Shown: one piece after another, positions 11,201 through 21,179 of the stretch
Layout of the letters: each line of letters opens with the position of its first letter
How positions within the stretch are numbered: the first letter of the stretch is position 1
Assembly (NCBI GenBank): GCA_033558025.1
Contig: JAUCEF010000013.1
Location: forward strand, 1,853,001 to 1,917,000
Length of the DNA stretch: 64,000 nt
Direction: 5' to 3'
From: Phytophthora sp. 'mugwort'
Lineage: Eukaryota; Oomycota; Peronosporomycetes; Peronosporales; Peronosporaceae
The notes under the pieces: generated by a model
Databases searched by the model: none
The model's input: the letters and a program-made list of their open reading frames with translations, nothing else
Told to the model about the DNA's origin: nothing
Program-made: the position numbers and the translations under genes

Positions 11201-14200
11201 CATAGCTCAAAACACCGTCGACTTTAAAAGCCAGCACCTCCAGAATGCAGCTCAGTTCAGAAAACCCCTCCACCTTTGAAGCAAGCTGCTCCTCGAGCAA
11301 CCGCACAAAAATGATGTAGCTGATAGGCAAATTGTTCAAGCACGGAATCAGCTTGGAAGCGAGAGCTTCTTCAGCCACTATCAGCAAATGAATCAGCTTG
11401 TCGACGATAACATGACGAGATACGTCATCAAGAGCGTTGTAGAGCTCCGACGAAAGGTTCGCCGCAACAAAGCGCTGCAGTTTCTGCAGATGCGAAACAG
11501 CTTCCTTGTCAGAACGCAACACAGCAAGCAAGGCATCCATGAACTCCTTAGGAACGACTCTCTTGCCTTGTTTTGTCGTTGTAACAGCAACGTCCGAGTC
11601 CAAGTAATGTGCGAGGAAGCCCGTCAGCACCTTCGCAGTAGCGCCATCAGCTCCAGATGACAAGCACCCCGTAAGAGCTTGCTGGAAAAAGTCAACAGAC
11701 TGCAGCCAAAAGGTAGTTTCCTTCACAGGTACCAGCAGCTCGAGTAGCTTCACCGCAATTCCCATTTCATCACTGCTCGCAGATGACACAAAGTTCATCA
11801 GTAATTGGTGGAACGACGAGCTGTCTTCTTGGGCGCTGTATGTGCCACAAAGCGAAACCACCGAGTTGGCATCCATTAGAATATCCTGTTTGGCCTTGAG
11901 GAAGAAAGCAGACGCCTTCTGATGAACCTTCAGGTCAGACGACTTGGAAGAACGTACAGCGTCACCACACGACACAATCCAACGGTCGAGGCAAGAAACA
12001 GCAGATTGACGCACAACTTTGCTAATGTCCGAAAGCGCCACAATAACAACCGGAACAACATGAACAAGCTGTCGGAGCTCCTCGTCACACTCGTTATACG
12101 AGAAACCTTCCAGCACAACAGAGATAATATCTAGCGACCGCGTCTTAGCCAGGACATTCAGAACGTCATTAGCGGGGACGGACTGCGTAACAATGCGGGC
12201 CATCGTCGGCAACAGCTGTGTCTCTAAGTCGGCGTGGAACAGCTCTAGCAGGCACTCTTGAATACGAATAAATACGGGGGTCGGAGACTGCAGCAAAGTA
12301 GCAACGCATCCATCAAAATCATCACGAGAAACAGCGAACACGTCGTAAGTGGTCTCGGCCAGCTTGGAAGCAACGCGCACAGCATGCGCAACTTGCTCTT
12401 CAGATACGTTATCCTCGCACAGCGACTCAAACTCCTTCTGGAGAATAAATCGGAAGGATTCGTCTAGCGAAATCTGCTGTTCCTTTGCTTTCTTCGTCTT
12501 GGGCTTCTTTGACGCGAGCTGAGTACGAGCAGCAGACAGCACTTCAATTAAAATGCCTGTAAGAGGATCTTCGTTGAATTCCGACTTTTGAGACCAGCGC
12601 AGACAATATGGCAGAAGTCCCGGAATATCAGCAGCAAGGGCATGTCCAAAGTTTTCAGCCACATCAGCGACAGTTTTGCCAGTCTTCGCCGACGCCTTCG
12701 AAGCGCTCGCACCCAACGGATGGTCAAGCATGGCGATCCAAGTCCACAAAGTATCCACCGAAACGACAGAATGTTTGTCCGCGAGAGAAACAAACAAAGT
12801 CATCAAATTCTCGTCCACGTCCGACGCCGTTTTGCGGAAGTTCTTAAGCGCGAAGTCAGCAATAGCCTCAACCGTGGAAGCATCCCCACGAGAATTCCAT
12901 TTGCTCACTGCTTGCACAATGGCAGCAAGCATCTTCTTCTTCGAGGTCAAGCTCAGCATAAGATCCCCGAGAGAACTAGAAACCATAAAGCTAGCAATGC
13001 GCTTGCTGTCGTCCAGCAGCCGACGCACCAGTACGTCTCCACTGGTAAGCACCTGATCCTTATCCGTAGCAGCGTCTGCATTCGCGTCGTTCATCTTAGC
13101 TAGCGACATCAAAGCCTGGTATCGAATATGCTCAGTCGGGTGGTCCAACGCGAGGGCAAGCGACGTGTTTGCGTCTGTGTTGGAAGGCACAAAATGCGCC
13201 GAGTTGGCAACGTTTTCAAACGTCTTCGTGAGGAATTTGTTTAGTTTCTTGTCGTCTTTCGATTTCTTCGTTTGCTTCGACAGCATGGTGCTAACAACAG
13301 CGTCCACCTTTGTCGCGTTTTTCTTGCTGAGAGCAACGAGGCTTTGTGAAATGGCCAGGACATAGGCGCTGTCCATCGCAAATTTCTGCTCCTGAGCACG
13401 TTCCACCATCATCTCAACCAACTCATCTGCAATCTCATCGACCACCGAAACGCTCTCAATCAGCGTCGTCAGTAGACGGAAGTAGTCATCGTCTATAGAC
13501 TTCATGTGTTTGGTCAAAAAGACAGTCAGCAGCTGCACAAACTTGGCCGACTCGTAGTTGGAAGTAGCGTCGCGCAGGAAATCCGCTGCGTTCTCCATGT
13601 CCACGAGGTGTTTGCCAGCGCTGCTCGAGAACCGGAACGACGGTTGAGTCTGCGCTAAAAAGATCACGCACAATAGTGCGTTCATCTGAGCTCCTGACTG
13701 CGCGTACTTGACCAGTTTCTTCACCAGTGCGTCCACCACCTTTCCTGTCAGCGTGGCCTTCGACGCCAGCTTTGTCACAATCATGTACGCCGAGGACTGC
13801 AATTCCGGGAAAGTCGTACTTTTTAGCGCCGTTAGCAGCTGCGGGACCAACCAGCGCAGCATCGGCTCGGTCACCTTGCCCTGCTCGAGAATCTGTAGCA
13901 CTACGAGCGTGTAGAGCGACGTAAGCTTGGGGTTGCTGGCGCCGATCCTAGTGGCTGACTCGAATACGAATTCAATAACGGATGACTCGTCAATAGAACG
14001 TCGCACTAGCGCTGCGCGAAGCAGCGGTGTGCCTTGGGTCTTGACGCCCAGCATGAACTCCCAGCGGGTCTTGTGAATGTGCAATATGCGGACCATGCGC
14101 ACAAACCACGAGCTTTCGTGATAGGCCACGATCATGGCCATGACGGCGTCCACATTGTAGCGGTGTATCTCATAGCGGCGCACGAGAAATTCGAGCACCT

Positions 14201-14540
14201 TGTGCGCCGCGCCAAGAAGAAAGTAGGCGCTAAGCGCGTCCAGAACCTTGTGGAGCGCCGCGTTGATCTCCGGCTCGTCCTGTTTGGAGCTCTGAGCGCG
14301 GTGGAAGTGGATGCGCTGGCGGCTGAAGAGCTTGGCTACACCGGCGTCCGCGTCCAGCTCGTCAAAGCGAGCGTCCAGCTGCTTAAGCTCCAGCAGCCCG
14401 TTCCACGCCAGGTTGTAGACCGTCTCATCGTCCAGACGCGCGGCCTCGCGCTGGTCGTACAGGAACGTGTCGGTGCGGCGCTTGCTGCCGGCGCCAGCCT
14501 CGCGCAGTTGCTGTAGCTGGCTCGCTAATGCGCTGACCAT
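8271..14540 (-). CDS. HEATR1/UTP10, U3 snoRNP HEAT-repeat protein
   Basis: One uninterrupted 2089-codon frame encodes an alpha-solenoid of HEAT repeats, close to the roughly 1800-2140 residues of Utp10/HEATR1. The family acts in the nucleolus: it is a t-UTP component of the small-subunit processome, needed for pre-18S rRNA processing and linked to rRNA transcription. Residues about 170-260 match the conserved N-terminal U3snoRNP10 region. Residues about 1800-1880 (KPLFLKLAEWA... ISFFKLVVKLSERLRGIFVPYY) are the BP28CT domain. The final 150 residues (DRFDVVLGPLVDVLDVLQY... IPFLAELMEDTNDEVEE) are the signature C-terminal HEAT repeats. Acidic tracts near residues 1370-1390 and 1895-1905, and PPAKKAK, fit nucleolar localisation. 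The frame is open 90 codons further upstream, but the ATG at 14540 (MVSALASQLQQL) begins the conserved part. It is divergent from HMG-CoA lyase. Confidence 0.95.
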   Translation of the reverse strand: MVSALASQLQQLREAGAGSKRRTDTFLYDQREAARLDDETVYNLAWNGLLELKQLDARFDELDADAGVAKLFSRQRIHFHRAQSSKQDEPEINAALHKVLDALSAYFLLGAAHKVLEFLVRRYEIHRYNVDAVMAMIVAYHESSWFVRMVRILHIHKTRWEFMLGVKTQGTPLLRAALVRRSIDESSVIEFVFESATRIGASNPKLTSLYTLVVLQILEQGKVTEPMLRWLVPQLLTALKSTTFPELQSSAYMIVTKLASKATLTGKVVDALVKKLVKYAQSGAQMNALLCVIFLAQTQPSFRFSSSAGKHLVDMENAADFLRDATSNYESAKFVQLLTVFLTKHMKSIDDDYFRLLTTLIESVSVVDEIADELVEMMVERAQEQKFAMDSAYVLAISQSLVALSKKNATKVDAVVSTMLSKQTKKSKDDKKLNKFLTKTFENVANSAHFVPSNTDANTSLALALDHPTEHIRYQALMSLAKMNDANADAATDKDQVLTSGDVLVRRLLDDSKRIASFMVSSSLGDLMLSLTSKKKMLAAIVQAVSKWNSRGDASTVEAIADFALKNFRKTASDVDENLMTLFVSLADKHSVVSVDTLWTWIAMLDHPLGASASKASAKTGKTVADVAENFGHALAADIPGLLPYCLRWSQKSEFNEDPLTGILIEVLSAARTQLASKKPKTKKAKEQQISLDESFRFILQKEFESLCEDNVSEEQVAHAVRVASKLAETTYDVFAVSRDDFDGCVATLLQSPTPVFIRIQECLLELFHADLETQLLPTMARIVTQSVPANDVLNVLAKTRSLDIISVVLEGFSYNECDEELRQLVHVVPVVIVALSDISKVVRQSAVSCLDRWIVSCGDAVRSSKSSDLKVHQKASAFFLKAKQDILMDANSVVSLCGTYSAQEDSSSFHQLLMNFVSSASSDEMGIAVKLLELLVPVKETTFWLQSVDFFQQALTGCLSSGADGATAKVLTGFLAHYLDSDVAVTTTKQGKRVVPKEFMDALLAVLRSDKEAVSHLQKLQRFVAANLSSELYNALDDVSRHVIVDKLIHLLIVAEEALASKLIPCLNNLPISYIIFVRLLEEQLASKVEGFSELSCILEVLAFKVDGVLSYEEADTDISKLLTTLCGVLDVFCDPKHESVVSEYILQVLFSCLRRVCEVSSSPSKHANGILVKGTKHAETAVKPELLVKHTLSCLGRTSSPQTRNEALLFISSLVNLHPASVLASLDKILSFVSAGSIRHEDEYSFYVLETIIQAVVPHIVAAKNQESGVLITPQRFIGLFVEAFNQIPKSKREALFQVVVESLGRDLLPYCAVSLLQHAAAETDMDVQRERIQFAHNLCFSFDCAQQVSSLVMVLRMARDLLPHVVEEADTDTDDMDEDEDDVEYERFVLDERLVKSSALSRQLNSILVKFVNAHLRARELHHKILSYESERDQNDDDEEGDALQHNYLMLAQLDLLYFRRVAREQSLHDDEGGFWTSLSSDSMEILGALQQLLSTPGFVAVISELLHHDNSLVRKKAMQLFNERLQEERDSLSSGEALLFIDMLDELDSILQNTEGSENSVNIQTALLSVDILARNFAANHSKRFQQILPTIVKYVDHEVVSSSPMTLHLFGCAFVCLSSICRAVGPMVFPLLPKFFPRLMSGIEYCSSANGVSGTKAVLQCLLAALEVFTEKIPQFLGPYLPSVIRALLTPALLSAAPSNVEVLMSVDCCFLNLCNHVELRQLLPILFGAYEHVLTLQSDTSVTRLFSVVGSVVNDLDSSAIRKHLPSFARFFVTALDARRVHSSKLQDLEEVEEEMLECLVQFILKLSEKQLKPLFLKLAEWAQTRVGLSGKSGDISRRISFFKLVVKLSERLRGIFVPYYAHVLEFLTSSLRESRKVMMQQPLRSLEESDDDDDDFFAIEDEPPAKKAKLGASSAADVKAERERYTLLLSTVVRALDGCFVHDNDGFIEKDRFDVVLGPLVDVLDVLQYDASMREFVLETVAPCLANLAWAAKSDLLWKPLHYAVLMKSRGDNALVRLAALVTVEKCYQVIGDEFLAMLPESIPFLAELMEDTNDEVEETCHRVIKQIEDISGESLDQYLTT

Positions 14541-14840
14541 GACAGTGTCGAGAGTGTGTCGAGTCAACCCAGAGCCAACCAACCGTCGGCCTCTGTCCTG
14601 TTTTGATACTGCGCGTTGATGTCGTTTCACGCGGTCAAGTGACTTGGCCACTGTATGCCAGTTGCAAGGACTGACCGAATGACTGGCGCCAACGCCCGAA
14701 CCCAAAATAGTCTGCGAGTAAATACGGAACCCAAATAGAAGATTAATTGGGTAAACTTGATTTCGTAATTTTGGGGACGCATTTGAGGGGTTGAAGTTCG
14801 GGTTTGACATTCATTCTTCAAGTTGCGCACGCTCGTCGAC
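14541..14840. promoter_or_regulatory. Shared divergent promoter, HEATR1 / HMG-CoA lyase
   Basis: Only 300 bp separate the two start codons. TCATTCTTCAAGTT at 14811-14824 matches the oomycete Inr plus flanking promoter region consensus (TCATTYYNCAWTTT) at all but one position. It lies 17 bp before the lyase ATG, so transcription probably starts at the A of TCA. For HEATR1 a weaker minus-strand TCATTC occurs at about 14678-14683, roughly 140 bp upstream of its ATG. Confidence 0.7.
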
Positions 14841-16191
14841 ATGACGGCACGTGTGATAGCGGCGGTGGGCAAGAACCTGACGACGAGGGCGATGGGCTCC
14901 ACAACGCCGGACATTTCCTACCCGAGCTTCGTGAAGATCGTGGAGGTGGGGCCGCGTGACGGGCTGCAGAACGAGAAGACCATCGTGTCGACGGAGGACA
15001 AGGTTAAGCTCATCAACCTGCTGTCCGAGACGGGTCTATCTGCGATTGAAGCGACGTCTTTTGTATCCCCCAAGTGGGTCCCGCAGGTAGGGGTGAGGGC
15101 TGCATTGATTCAAGGGAGGGGTGGTAGTGACGATGGTGGATTTGCTTGCGAATTGTAGATGGCCGACAATGCCGACGTCCTGAAGGCGATTACGCGTAAG
15201 GAGGGCGTGTCGTATCCTGTTCTCACGCCGAATATTAAGGTACGTGATCCCTGTTGCTGATGACTTCTAGCTCTACTGAGTCGACAGTGTTGAATGGGGC
15301 ATTTGCAGGGGTTTGAGAATGCTGTTGAGGTTGGGGTGAAGGAGGTGGCCATCTTCGGCGCGGCGTCGGAGGCGTTCAGTCAGAAGAACATCAACTGCTC
15401 TATTGAGGAGAGTTTGGAGCGCTTCCGACCGGTGTGCGAGAAAGCGGGTAGGCTTGGTATCCGTGTTCGTGGGTGAGAGGAAATGCTTTGAGTAGTTTGG
15501 ACTGCCATTGAATTAATCCGACAATGTCGATTTGTGTCAGATATGTGTCGTGTGTGCTAGGGTGTCCGTATCAAGGTCCTGTGGAGCCCTCCTCCGTCTC
15601 CGCTGTTGCTCGCAAGATGCTCGAAATGGGCTGCTTCGAAGTGTCTTTGGGAGATACAATCGGCGTTGGCAACCCAGGTAAGGGCTGTCTGTAACCATTT
15701 ATTGATAAGTTGAACCTAATCGTGTTTGCGATGGTTATGTGCAGCATCTACACTGGCGATGCTACAAGTCACCAAGCAGGCCGTTCCAGTTGAGCGTCTA
15801 GCGGTGCACTTCCACAACACATACGGACAAGCGCTGTCCAATATCCTTATCGCGCTGCAGGTACGAAAAAAAAACGTCATAATTGTACCCTCGTTTCGCT
15901 CACGTGGTTGGTTGAATGAAACAACAATATTATCGTCTGCAGGAAGGCATCGCTGTTGTTGACAGCTCTGTTGCTGGACTCGGTGGTTGCCCCTACGCTA
16001 GCGGAGCTTCCGGAAACGTGGCGACGGAGGATGTGTTATACATGGTGCACGGTCTCGGAATGGAGACGGGCGTGGACCTTCACAAAGTGATGGCAGCAGG
16101 CGAGTTCATAACGAATCTGCTTGGGCATCCGACACACTCCAAGGTTGCTCAAGCTATGGCGCCGAAGTCCAAAATGATAAGCCGTCTCTAG
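14841..16191 (+). CDS. Hydroxymethylglutaryl-CoA lyase, six exons
   Basis: Splicing 14841-15086, 15159-15239, 15309-15472, 15541-15677, 15745-15860 and 15943-16191 gives a 330-residue protein; every intron is GT-AG and 68-84 bp. The enzyme cleaves HMG-CoA to acetoacetate and acetyl-CoA, the last step of leucine breakdown and ketogenesis. Seen in sequence: [12 protein letters not shown] (active-site Arg/Asp, HMGL-like TIM barrel start), [38 protein letters not shown] (metal-binding His-x-His), and the signature [22 protein letters not shown] with the catalytic Cys. The basic N-terminus ([19 protein letters not shown]) looks like a mitochondrial presequence. The C-terminus is SRL, a plausible peroxisomal PTS1, so dual targeting is possible. 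Length matches the human enzyme (325). Confidence 0.95.
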
Positions 16192-17345
16192 GCCAATCAT
16201 GCTCCTGCCACGCTGACGCATATTATGCAAAGTTCAAGCGGTACCCGCTCCGTTCCCATCTTCACATCCTGCGGCACATGTAGCGTTTCCATTAATCTCT
16301 CTTTTCAACACGACACGTTGCGCAGTGCATTGACGTTCGCACGCGTGCTCTACCAATTTCCTTAACGAATCTGTGAGTATTATTAAGCTTACCAAAGCTC
16401 TGAAGATTCGGTTGACAGCCACAGTGGGCAGCAACAGGTGTACCGAGTGACCACGCACAAGACAATGGTGATATGGGGCAGCTTCATTAAGACATTGCAG
16501 ATCTGTTCAGCATCGGCTGAGGATTGCTGCGTGTACGAGGCAGCATGTGAAGGACGAAGTGGGTTGTTGTCGAGCATGGAAACGATATCTACAGCACTGT
16601 GCCACCGAATGCAACCTCAAGGTTAATAACATCTTAGTTGGTTACAATAGCCAAGTCAACAAAGCTGTCGGGCTTTGGTTTGAAGCCACGCCGTCTCCAC
16701 TGGCAACTTGACCTCTAATTTATAACAGAGCAATATTTGTATCAGATTTCCACTTTGTTGCCTCGGATTTCTGATATAGTGTTGCCCCGTAACGTCAGCG
16801 GCTGGTTTCTAACACGTGGTCGAGCAAAATCATGTCAAAAACGTTCTTGTGATCAGTCGGGACTACAAACTCCATTTCCTTCCCAATTTTGGCATGGATC
16901 GCATTTTCTGCCGCTATATCATCTCTACAGCAGTGATGAACAGACGTCGCTTAAAAGATAAAAAAAAGCCCACCTCATACCAGAAAGACGTGATACATTA
17001 ATGATTCTTCAAGGCTTGAACCAATCTCATGCTGACTTTCGGAGCCAACACGGACGTCAATGCATGTTCGAAAAACGAAAAGCTTCGGAATATCCGAGCT
17101 CTACCAGAAGACATGTCCATACCGCTTACGGATGCCTAGCATCTCAACACAGTTAAACTGGCAGAATATCACCTGATTAAGATGTGTCCATCACACCGGA
17201 CATGACGAGTAAATATGGCATGAAGGTGAAGCCGAATGGTCGAAGAAATGGGTTCGGCAATTGTGGGTTGATGCACACAAAAGCGCCCACTTTACAACAA
17301 ATTCATGAACTATAATAGGATAAATCGCGGCGAAAAAATCCCGGA
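16192..17345. other. Intergenic region
   Basis: No gene recognised. Open frames at 16438-16626 and 16737-17001 are short, without recognisable motifs. The region follows the lyase stop codon and leads into transposon-rich DNA. Confidence 0.5.
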
Positions 17346-18018
17346 TTAATCTAAAGTTTGTAAGTAATTTGTACTAATATTACTAACAATATGTATCCTA
17401 AGTAATTGCAGAATTTTGGTATTGTCTGCAGTAGAATCACGCGAGCCGCCTCGAAAGACAGGTAAATAACCTTTGAGTGGACCACGTCTCAATGCCATTT
17501 TGCAATAGTAGTTTTCCAAATTGACAAGGGCCATACAACAGATATAGTTGGAGGTCGAAGCCAGGAGAAGCCCTCCTGTATCCGTTGGGAGGCACAATCT
17601 AATGTCCCTAATACATGCAAAGTATTTCGTGACCTTTGTATTTTGAGAGTAAGGTTGGACTTGTGATTGAGTATTGCTCATCTGCGCAGATTCTCGACGC
17701 AAGAATAACAGCGGCACGTGGATCGCTTCCATCCCGAGCGAAGCCTGTGCCTCAAAACGGAAAGCCTTGTCCAGTATCCACGATGCGTGCATCTTCATAA
17801 AAGAAGTGTCAATCCCACCCAGCGACATCTCGCGTACTGTGTTTCATCGTCTGGCAGCCACGCGCCCTAACTCATCTTTCGCCCGGAAGAGCGCCAACTC
17901 GCTGATCTCAACATCATACTTTTGGGCCTCCGCGATCGTCTTCTTCAGGAGAGCCACCGTCTTTTTCTCGTCAATAAAGCCCCCATTTCTGAGGATCGCA
18001 CGATTCACCCCCTCCATC
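17346..18018 (-). pseudogene. Unrecognised ORF with one internal stop
   Basis: On the minus strand a Met-initiated segment from 18018 (MEGVNRAILRNGGF, then KKTVALLKKTIAEAQKYD) is strongly helical and runs to a stop near 17847. In the same frame a new ATG at 17828 opens 160 further codons. The first part looks like genuine coding sequence with a basic/acidic helix pattern, while the later part becomes low in recognisable structure. It may be one gene with a nonsense mutation, or an ORF fused to random DNA. It sits 400 bp from a Harbinger element, so transposon origin is possible. I cannot name a family. Confidence 0.35.
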
Positions 18019-18518
18019 TTACTTCAATGCTGCTGATATTGGAATGAGAATTAAGGAGAGAACTTGCGTATTATACGGAATTTTCGCGGCCGGTTGATTG
18101 ACAGTGATCGACTGCTTCGAAGACCTCTGTAAAGTCGACCTTATAAGGAAAAAATGCTCCTTATAAGGTGTGAAGACCCTTTAATAGTCTCACAGAGCTG
18201 GATATTTACGCTTAAGATTTACGCTTTATGTCTATGCACGATGTAGCTATAACAAGGCAGTGTCTTATCCCCTTAAATGTCTGTACAAGGTGTTGGCCTT
18301 CATCACAAGCAATCTCGACGATTAGGAATTTGAAATTGTTTTGGTAAATATTGCATGGTGCCAAATAGTAGATAATAAAATCAGTTAATTGGGCACAATT
18401 AGGGGCCTAATAGGGGTCCTCACTTCTGGCCGCAGCTAGTTTGACAGATGGGCAGTGTCAGCCAATTAGAAAACACCATAAGTGAGAACACCGCCTGCGT
18501 AGGCAGCAGCTAAACGAG

Positions 18519-19640
18519 ATGCCGAGAAAATCAGTCAGAGCCGAGCTGATCAGGAAGTACGAGATGTTGCTCCAGCGCAATGTGCCCAGACGCTATCTGC
18601 GGCTCCTTCATGGCGATGGCGTAAACGACGAAGCGGAGGATGAAGCAGAGGCCGTCGTCACGGCCAGGCTCCAGTATCTTGTGTCCCATCGGTACTCTCG
18701 CGGTGTTTCACCCACACGAGCCCAACTTCCAGTGGTTATTCTCTCGGTGCAGCGACCGAGAGTTTTTGCGCTTGTTCCGAATGAAAAGGGCATCCTTCCG
18801 GAAGCTGGTCGATTTAGTGGAGTCCCATGCTATATTCGAGAGCCAGAGGGGCTGAAGTACGTCGGGACACTGGGATCGGACGCGTGTGTTGAGGACCTTA
18901 GTCGCGTTTTTGGGGTAGCAAGGATCATGCGCGCGCTACATCGAGCGTGTGACTGCCTCGCTGCTGACGTGACGTGACGAGGTCGTTGTGCTGGCCGCAA
19001 CCGGATGAGTGGCGGGCATTGGCGAATCGTATCCAGACTGATTTTGATTTTACTAATTGTGTTGTTGTCATTGACGGGACGTTCGCTGGCTTTCAAGCCT
19101 GCAATGGAGGGGGAAGACTACTTCACTAGAAAAAGTGGCTACGCATTGAATGCACTGATCTGCTGCGACGACAAAGCCCGTGTGACGTACGTGCTCGTCG
19201 GATGGCCTGGTCCCACGCATGATAACGCGTGTGGTCCAACTCGAAACCTTGTCGGTTCCCCGACTCCTATTTCTCCGGCAATGAGTAAATCCTCGGTGAT
19301 ACAGCATTTCAAGCGTCGGCGCACATGGTTCCCGCCTTTAAGCGACTATCTGGTGCTGAAATTCCACAAGAAAAAGAGTTCTTCAACACGAAACTGGCGA
19401 AATCAGGATTCGGAGTGAGCACTGCATCGGGCTCATCAAGGGCCGTTTCCAGTTTTTGAAGGGAATTGGTATTATCATCCGCAATGAGAATGACTTGCGT
19501 GGAGTGATCAACCTTTTCTTGGCGTTATCGTGATTTACAACCTACTTGCGGAGCAGTCAGTGCCTTCAGAGCTGGAAGACGACATCGCGAGATAATGTGC
19601 TTGCGAAGCAAAAATAGCAGAGTCAGTGGGTGTACTTAAG
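18519..19640 (+). pseudogene. PIF/Harbinger transposase, broken
   Basis: The ATG at 18519 begins MPRKSVRAELIRKYEML. In shifting frames the helical region REFLRLFRMKRASFRKLVDL appears (about 18755-18815), then VVVIDGTFAGFQA near 19060 (first catalytic Asp). It continues with DYFTRKSGYALNALICCDD and VLVGWPGPTHDN (second Asp, about 19110-19225), and CIGLIKGRFQFLKGI near 19430 (region of the third acidic residue). This is the DDE arrangement of the Harbinger/HARBI1 nuclease. At least three frame changes and stops mean no functional protein can be made. It lies inside the TIR-bounded element, convergent with the Myb-like gene. Confidence 0.75.
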
Positions 19641-20212
19641 GACACAGTTGAGGTTAGGGAAGGTGGTGGTAGCCGATGCGATCAGCTACTCTCCTATCTG
19701 ACCGAGAAGGACGGTCGGTTCTAACGAGATCTCAATGGCAAGAGCTCGCCGATCTCGATTTCAGGGACGCCTTCATCTCACAGGCGCTTGCTACTCCGCG
19801 CTGTCTCCATTTTTGTTGCAAGTACCTCTCGCTGCGCTTGGGCATCCTCTTTTTTGGACAGGGCCGTCAGAAGTATAATCCGACACCGAGTCTCTTCTTA
19901 AACGCACGCGATTCGTCGCTCCTCCAAGGCGTCGTTTGCAGGAATTGCTGGCCCTTAAAATGTATTTTTTTCCGTGTGTCGCAGTTGCTCGCCTTCCTGC
20001 TCCAGCGCTTCGATTTCGCCAGCGCGGCATTCAGGTCTCTCCACTCGGACAACGCGCTGTTCACACTCGGGCTTCTGTGCCGGATAGATGCCTGCCTGTT
20101 GCTTCTCGATGAAGGCGTGTGCAGTCGTTCGGCCGCTGCAGTAGGGATAGGTGAGGCCATCGCCTTCTCTGTGGTCGTGCCATCGGTGGCGTATCGAAGT
20201 CGAAGACGGAGC

Positions 20213-20737
20213 TTATATCATCGGTGGCTTCTGGATGAATAGTGGATCCTCGTTGGTTAGGAGCGATGGAGAGGATGGGCGGTCTGCCATGTAATCCTTG
20301 AGGGCCTCGTAGTGGGGGCAACGCTTTTCCATTGCCGCTTGGAGGGATGCCTCATCGGTAATGCCGGAACCGGTATTGGTAAGGAAGTGCACAGCCTCCC
20401 GGTAGCTCTGTTCCAGCTGGCTAATCTTGTTTACGATGTCCTTGGGCTTGCGCACTGTCGTCATACCAGCGCGCTGGATTAGAGCCGCAATCTGTCCCGC
20501 TAAAACGCGTTTCGTTTCTCCCGAATCCTTGCCTCCGCCGCGCCAGCGCGTGTAATTGTCCTCCGTAGACAGCCAGTCGAGAACGCTCAAGGGGCTGACC
20601 GAGTCGTTTGGTCCATCTGTGTGCCATCTCGTGCGCCAGGGCTTCTTGGTGCTTGAGCAGACAGGTCGGGTTGTCTGAGGTACGAAAGCGCCATCCTCAT
20701 GTGGGTTTGGCGTAATTTCGGCTTCACTCACCTCCAT
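20213..20737 (-). CDS. Harbinger Myb/SANT-like DNA-binding protein
   Basis: An intact 174-codon ORF with an ATG. Residues about 48-130 have the pattern of the second protein of oomycete Harbinger elements: WLSTEDNYTRWRGGGKDSG, then AGQIAALIQRAGMTTVRKPKD, IVNKISQLEQSYREAVHFL, TGSGITDE and KRCPHYEALKDYM, a Myb/SANT-like trihelical DNA-binding fold. In Harbinger transposons this partner binds the element ends and helps nuclear import of the transposase. The stop at 20213 is probably premature. Downstream on the same strand (about 20212-19790), in other frames, are coiled-coil-like pieces (ECRAGEIEALEQEGEQL, DEGVPEIEIGELLPL) resembling the usual C-terminal extension. So it is a full DNA-binding domain with a truncated tail, beside a dead transposase. 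Confidence 0.7.
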   Translation of the reverse strand: MEVSEAEITPNPHEDGAFVPQTTRPVCSSTKKPWRTRWHTDGPNDSVSPLSVLDWLSTEDNYTRWRGGGKDSGETKRVLAGQIAALIQRAGMTTVRKPKDIVNKISQLEQSYREAVHFLTNTGSGITDEASLQAAMEKRCPHYEALKDYMADRPSSPSLLTNEDPLFIQKPPMI

Positions 20738-21179
20738 CGTTTTTTGGTTTTTTGCTGCTCCAGCCGCTCGCTTTCAGACTCGATTGCCTATCTGATAGCG
20801 CGCGGCTGGCAGTTAAAAAACGTTGACATTTTGGTCCAATCATAGCACGTTATTTTGCAATGCTCATCGCCGTTTTATTTGCTGCTGTCAAAAGTGAGGA
20901 CCCTTAATATGTTCGAAAGTCATTTTATATATACTATTAATAATACTGTAAAAAATGCTATAGATTCACAGTGAGCAGAGATTGAGATAATTCTTATTTA
21001 CCGGATGTCATTGGATTCTTTGCAGACCCGCGTATTTCATTAGATACTAACCATTACAGTGTGCGATTCACCGACCATCTCTTACCGTACAAATCGGATT
21101 GAGTGAGACAGTAGTAACAACTTCTGCTCATATTAAAATTTGCAAAACCAAACCGAATATTTACGCTGTAAAAGTATTG

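Larger units (their letters stand above)
18413..20904. mobile_element. PIF/Harbinger DNA transposon with TIRs
   Basis: Both ends carry matching terminal inverted repeats: GGGGTCCTCACTT at 18413 and, reversed, AGGGTCCTCACTT ending at 20904. The match extends imperfectly for about 24 bp (20 of 24). Immediately outside, TAATA is present on both sides (18408-18412 and 20905-20909). Harbinger elements make 3-bp TWA duplications, so the extra identity may be chance or preference. Inside are the two expected genes: a broken transposase on plus and an intact Myb/SANT-like protein on minus, facing each other. Confidence 0.8.

Noticed and set aside
8010..14516. Many open frames on the plus strand opposite HEATR1 (for example 14034-14516 and 12588-13103)
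   Set aside because: They are shadows of the long, GC-rich HEATR1 coding frame, have no recognisable domains and overlap each other.
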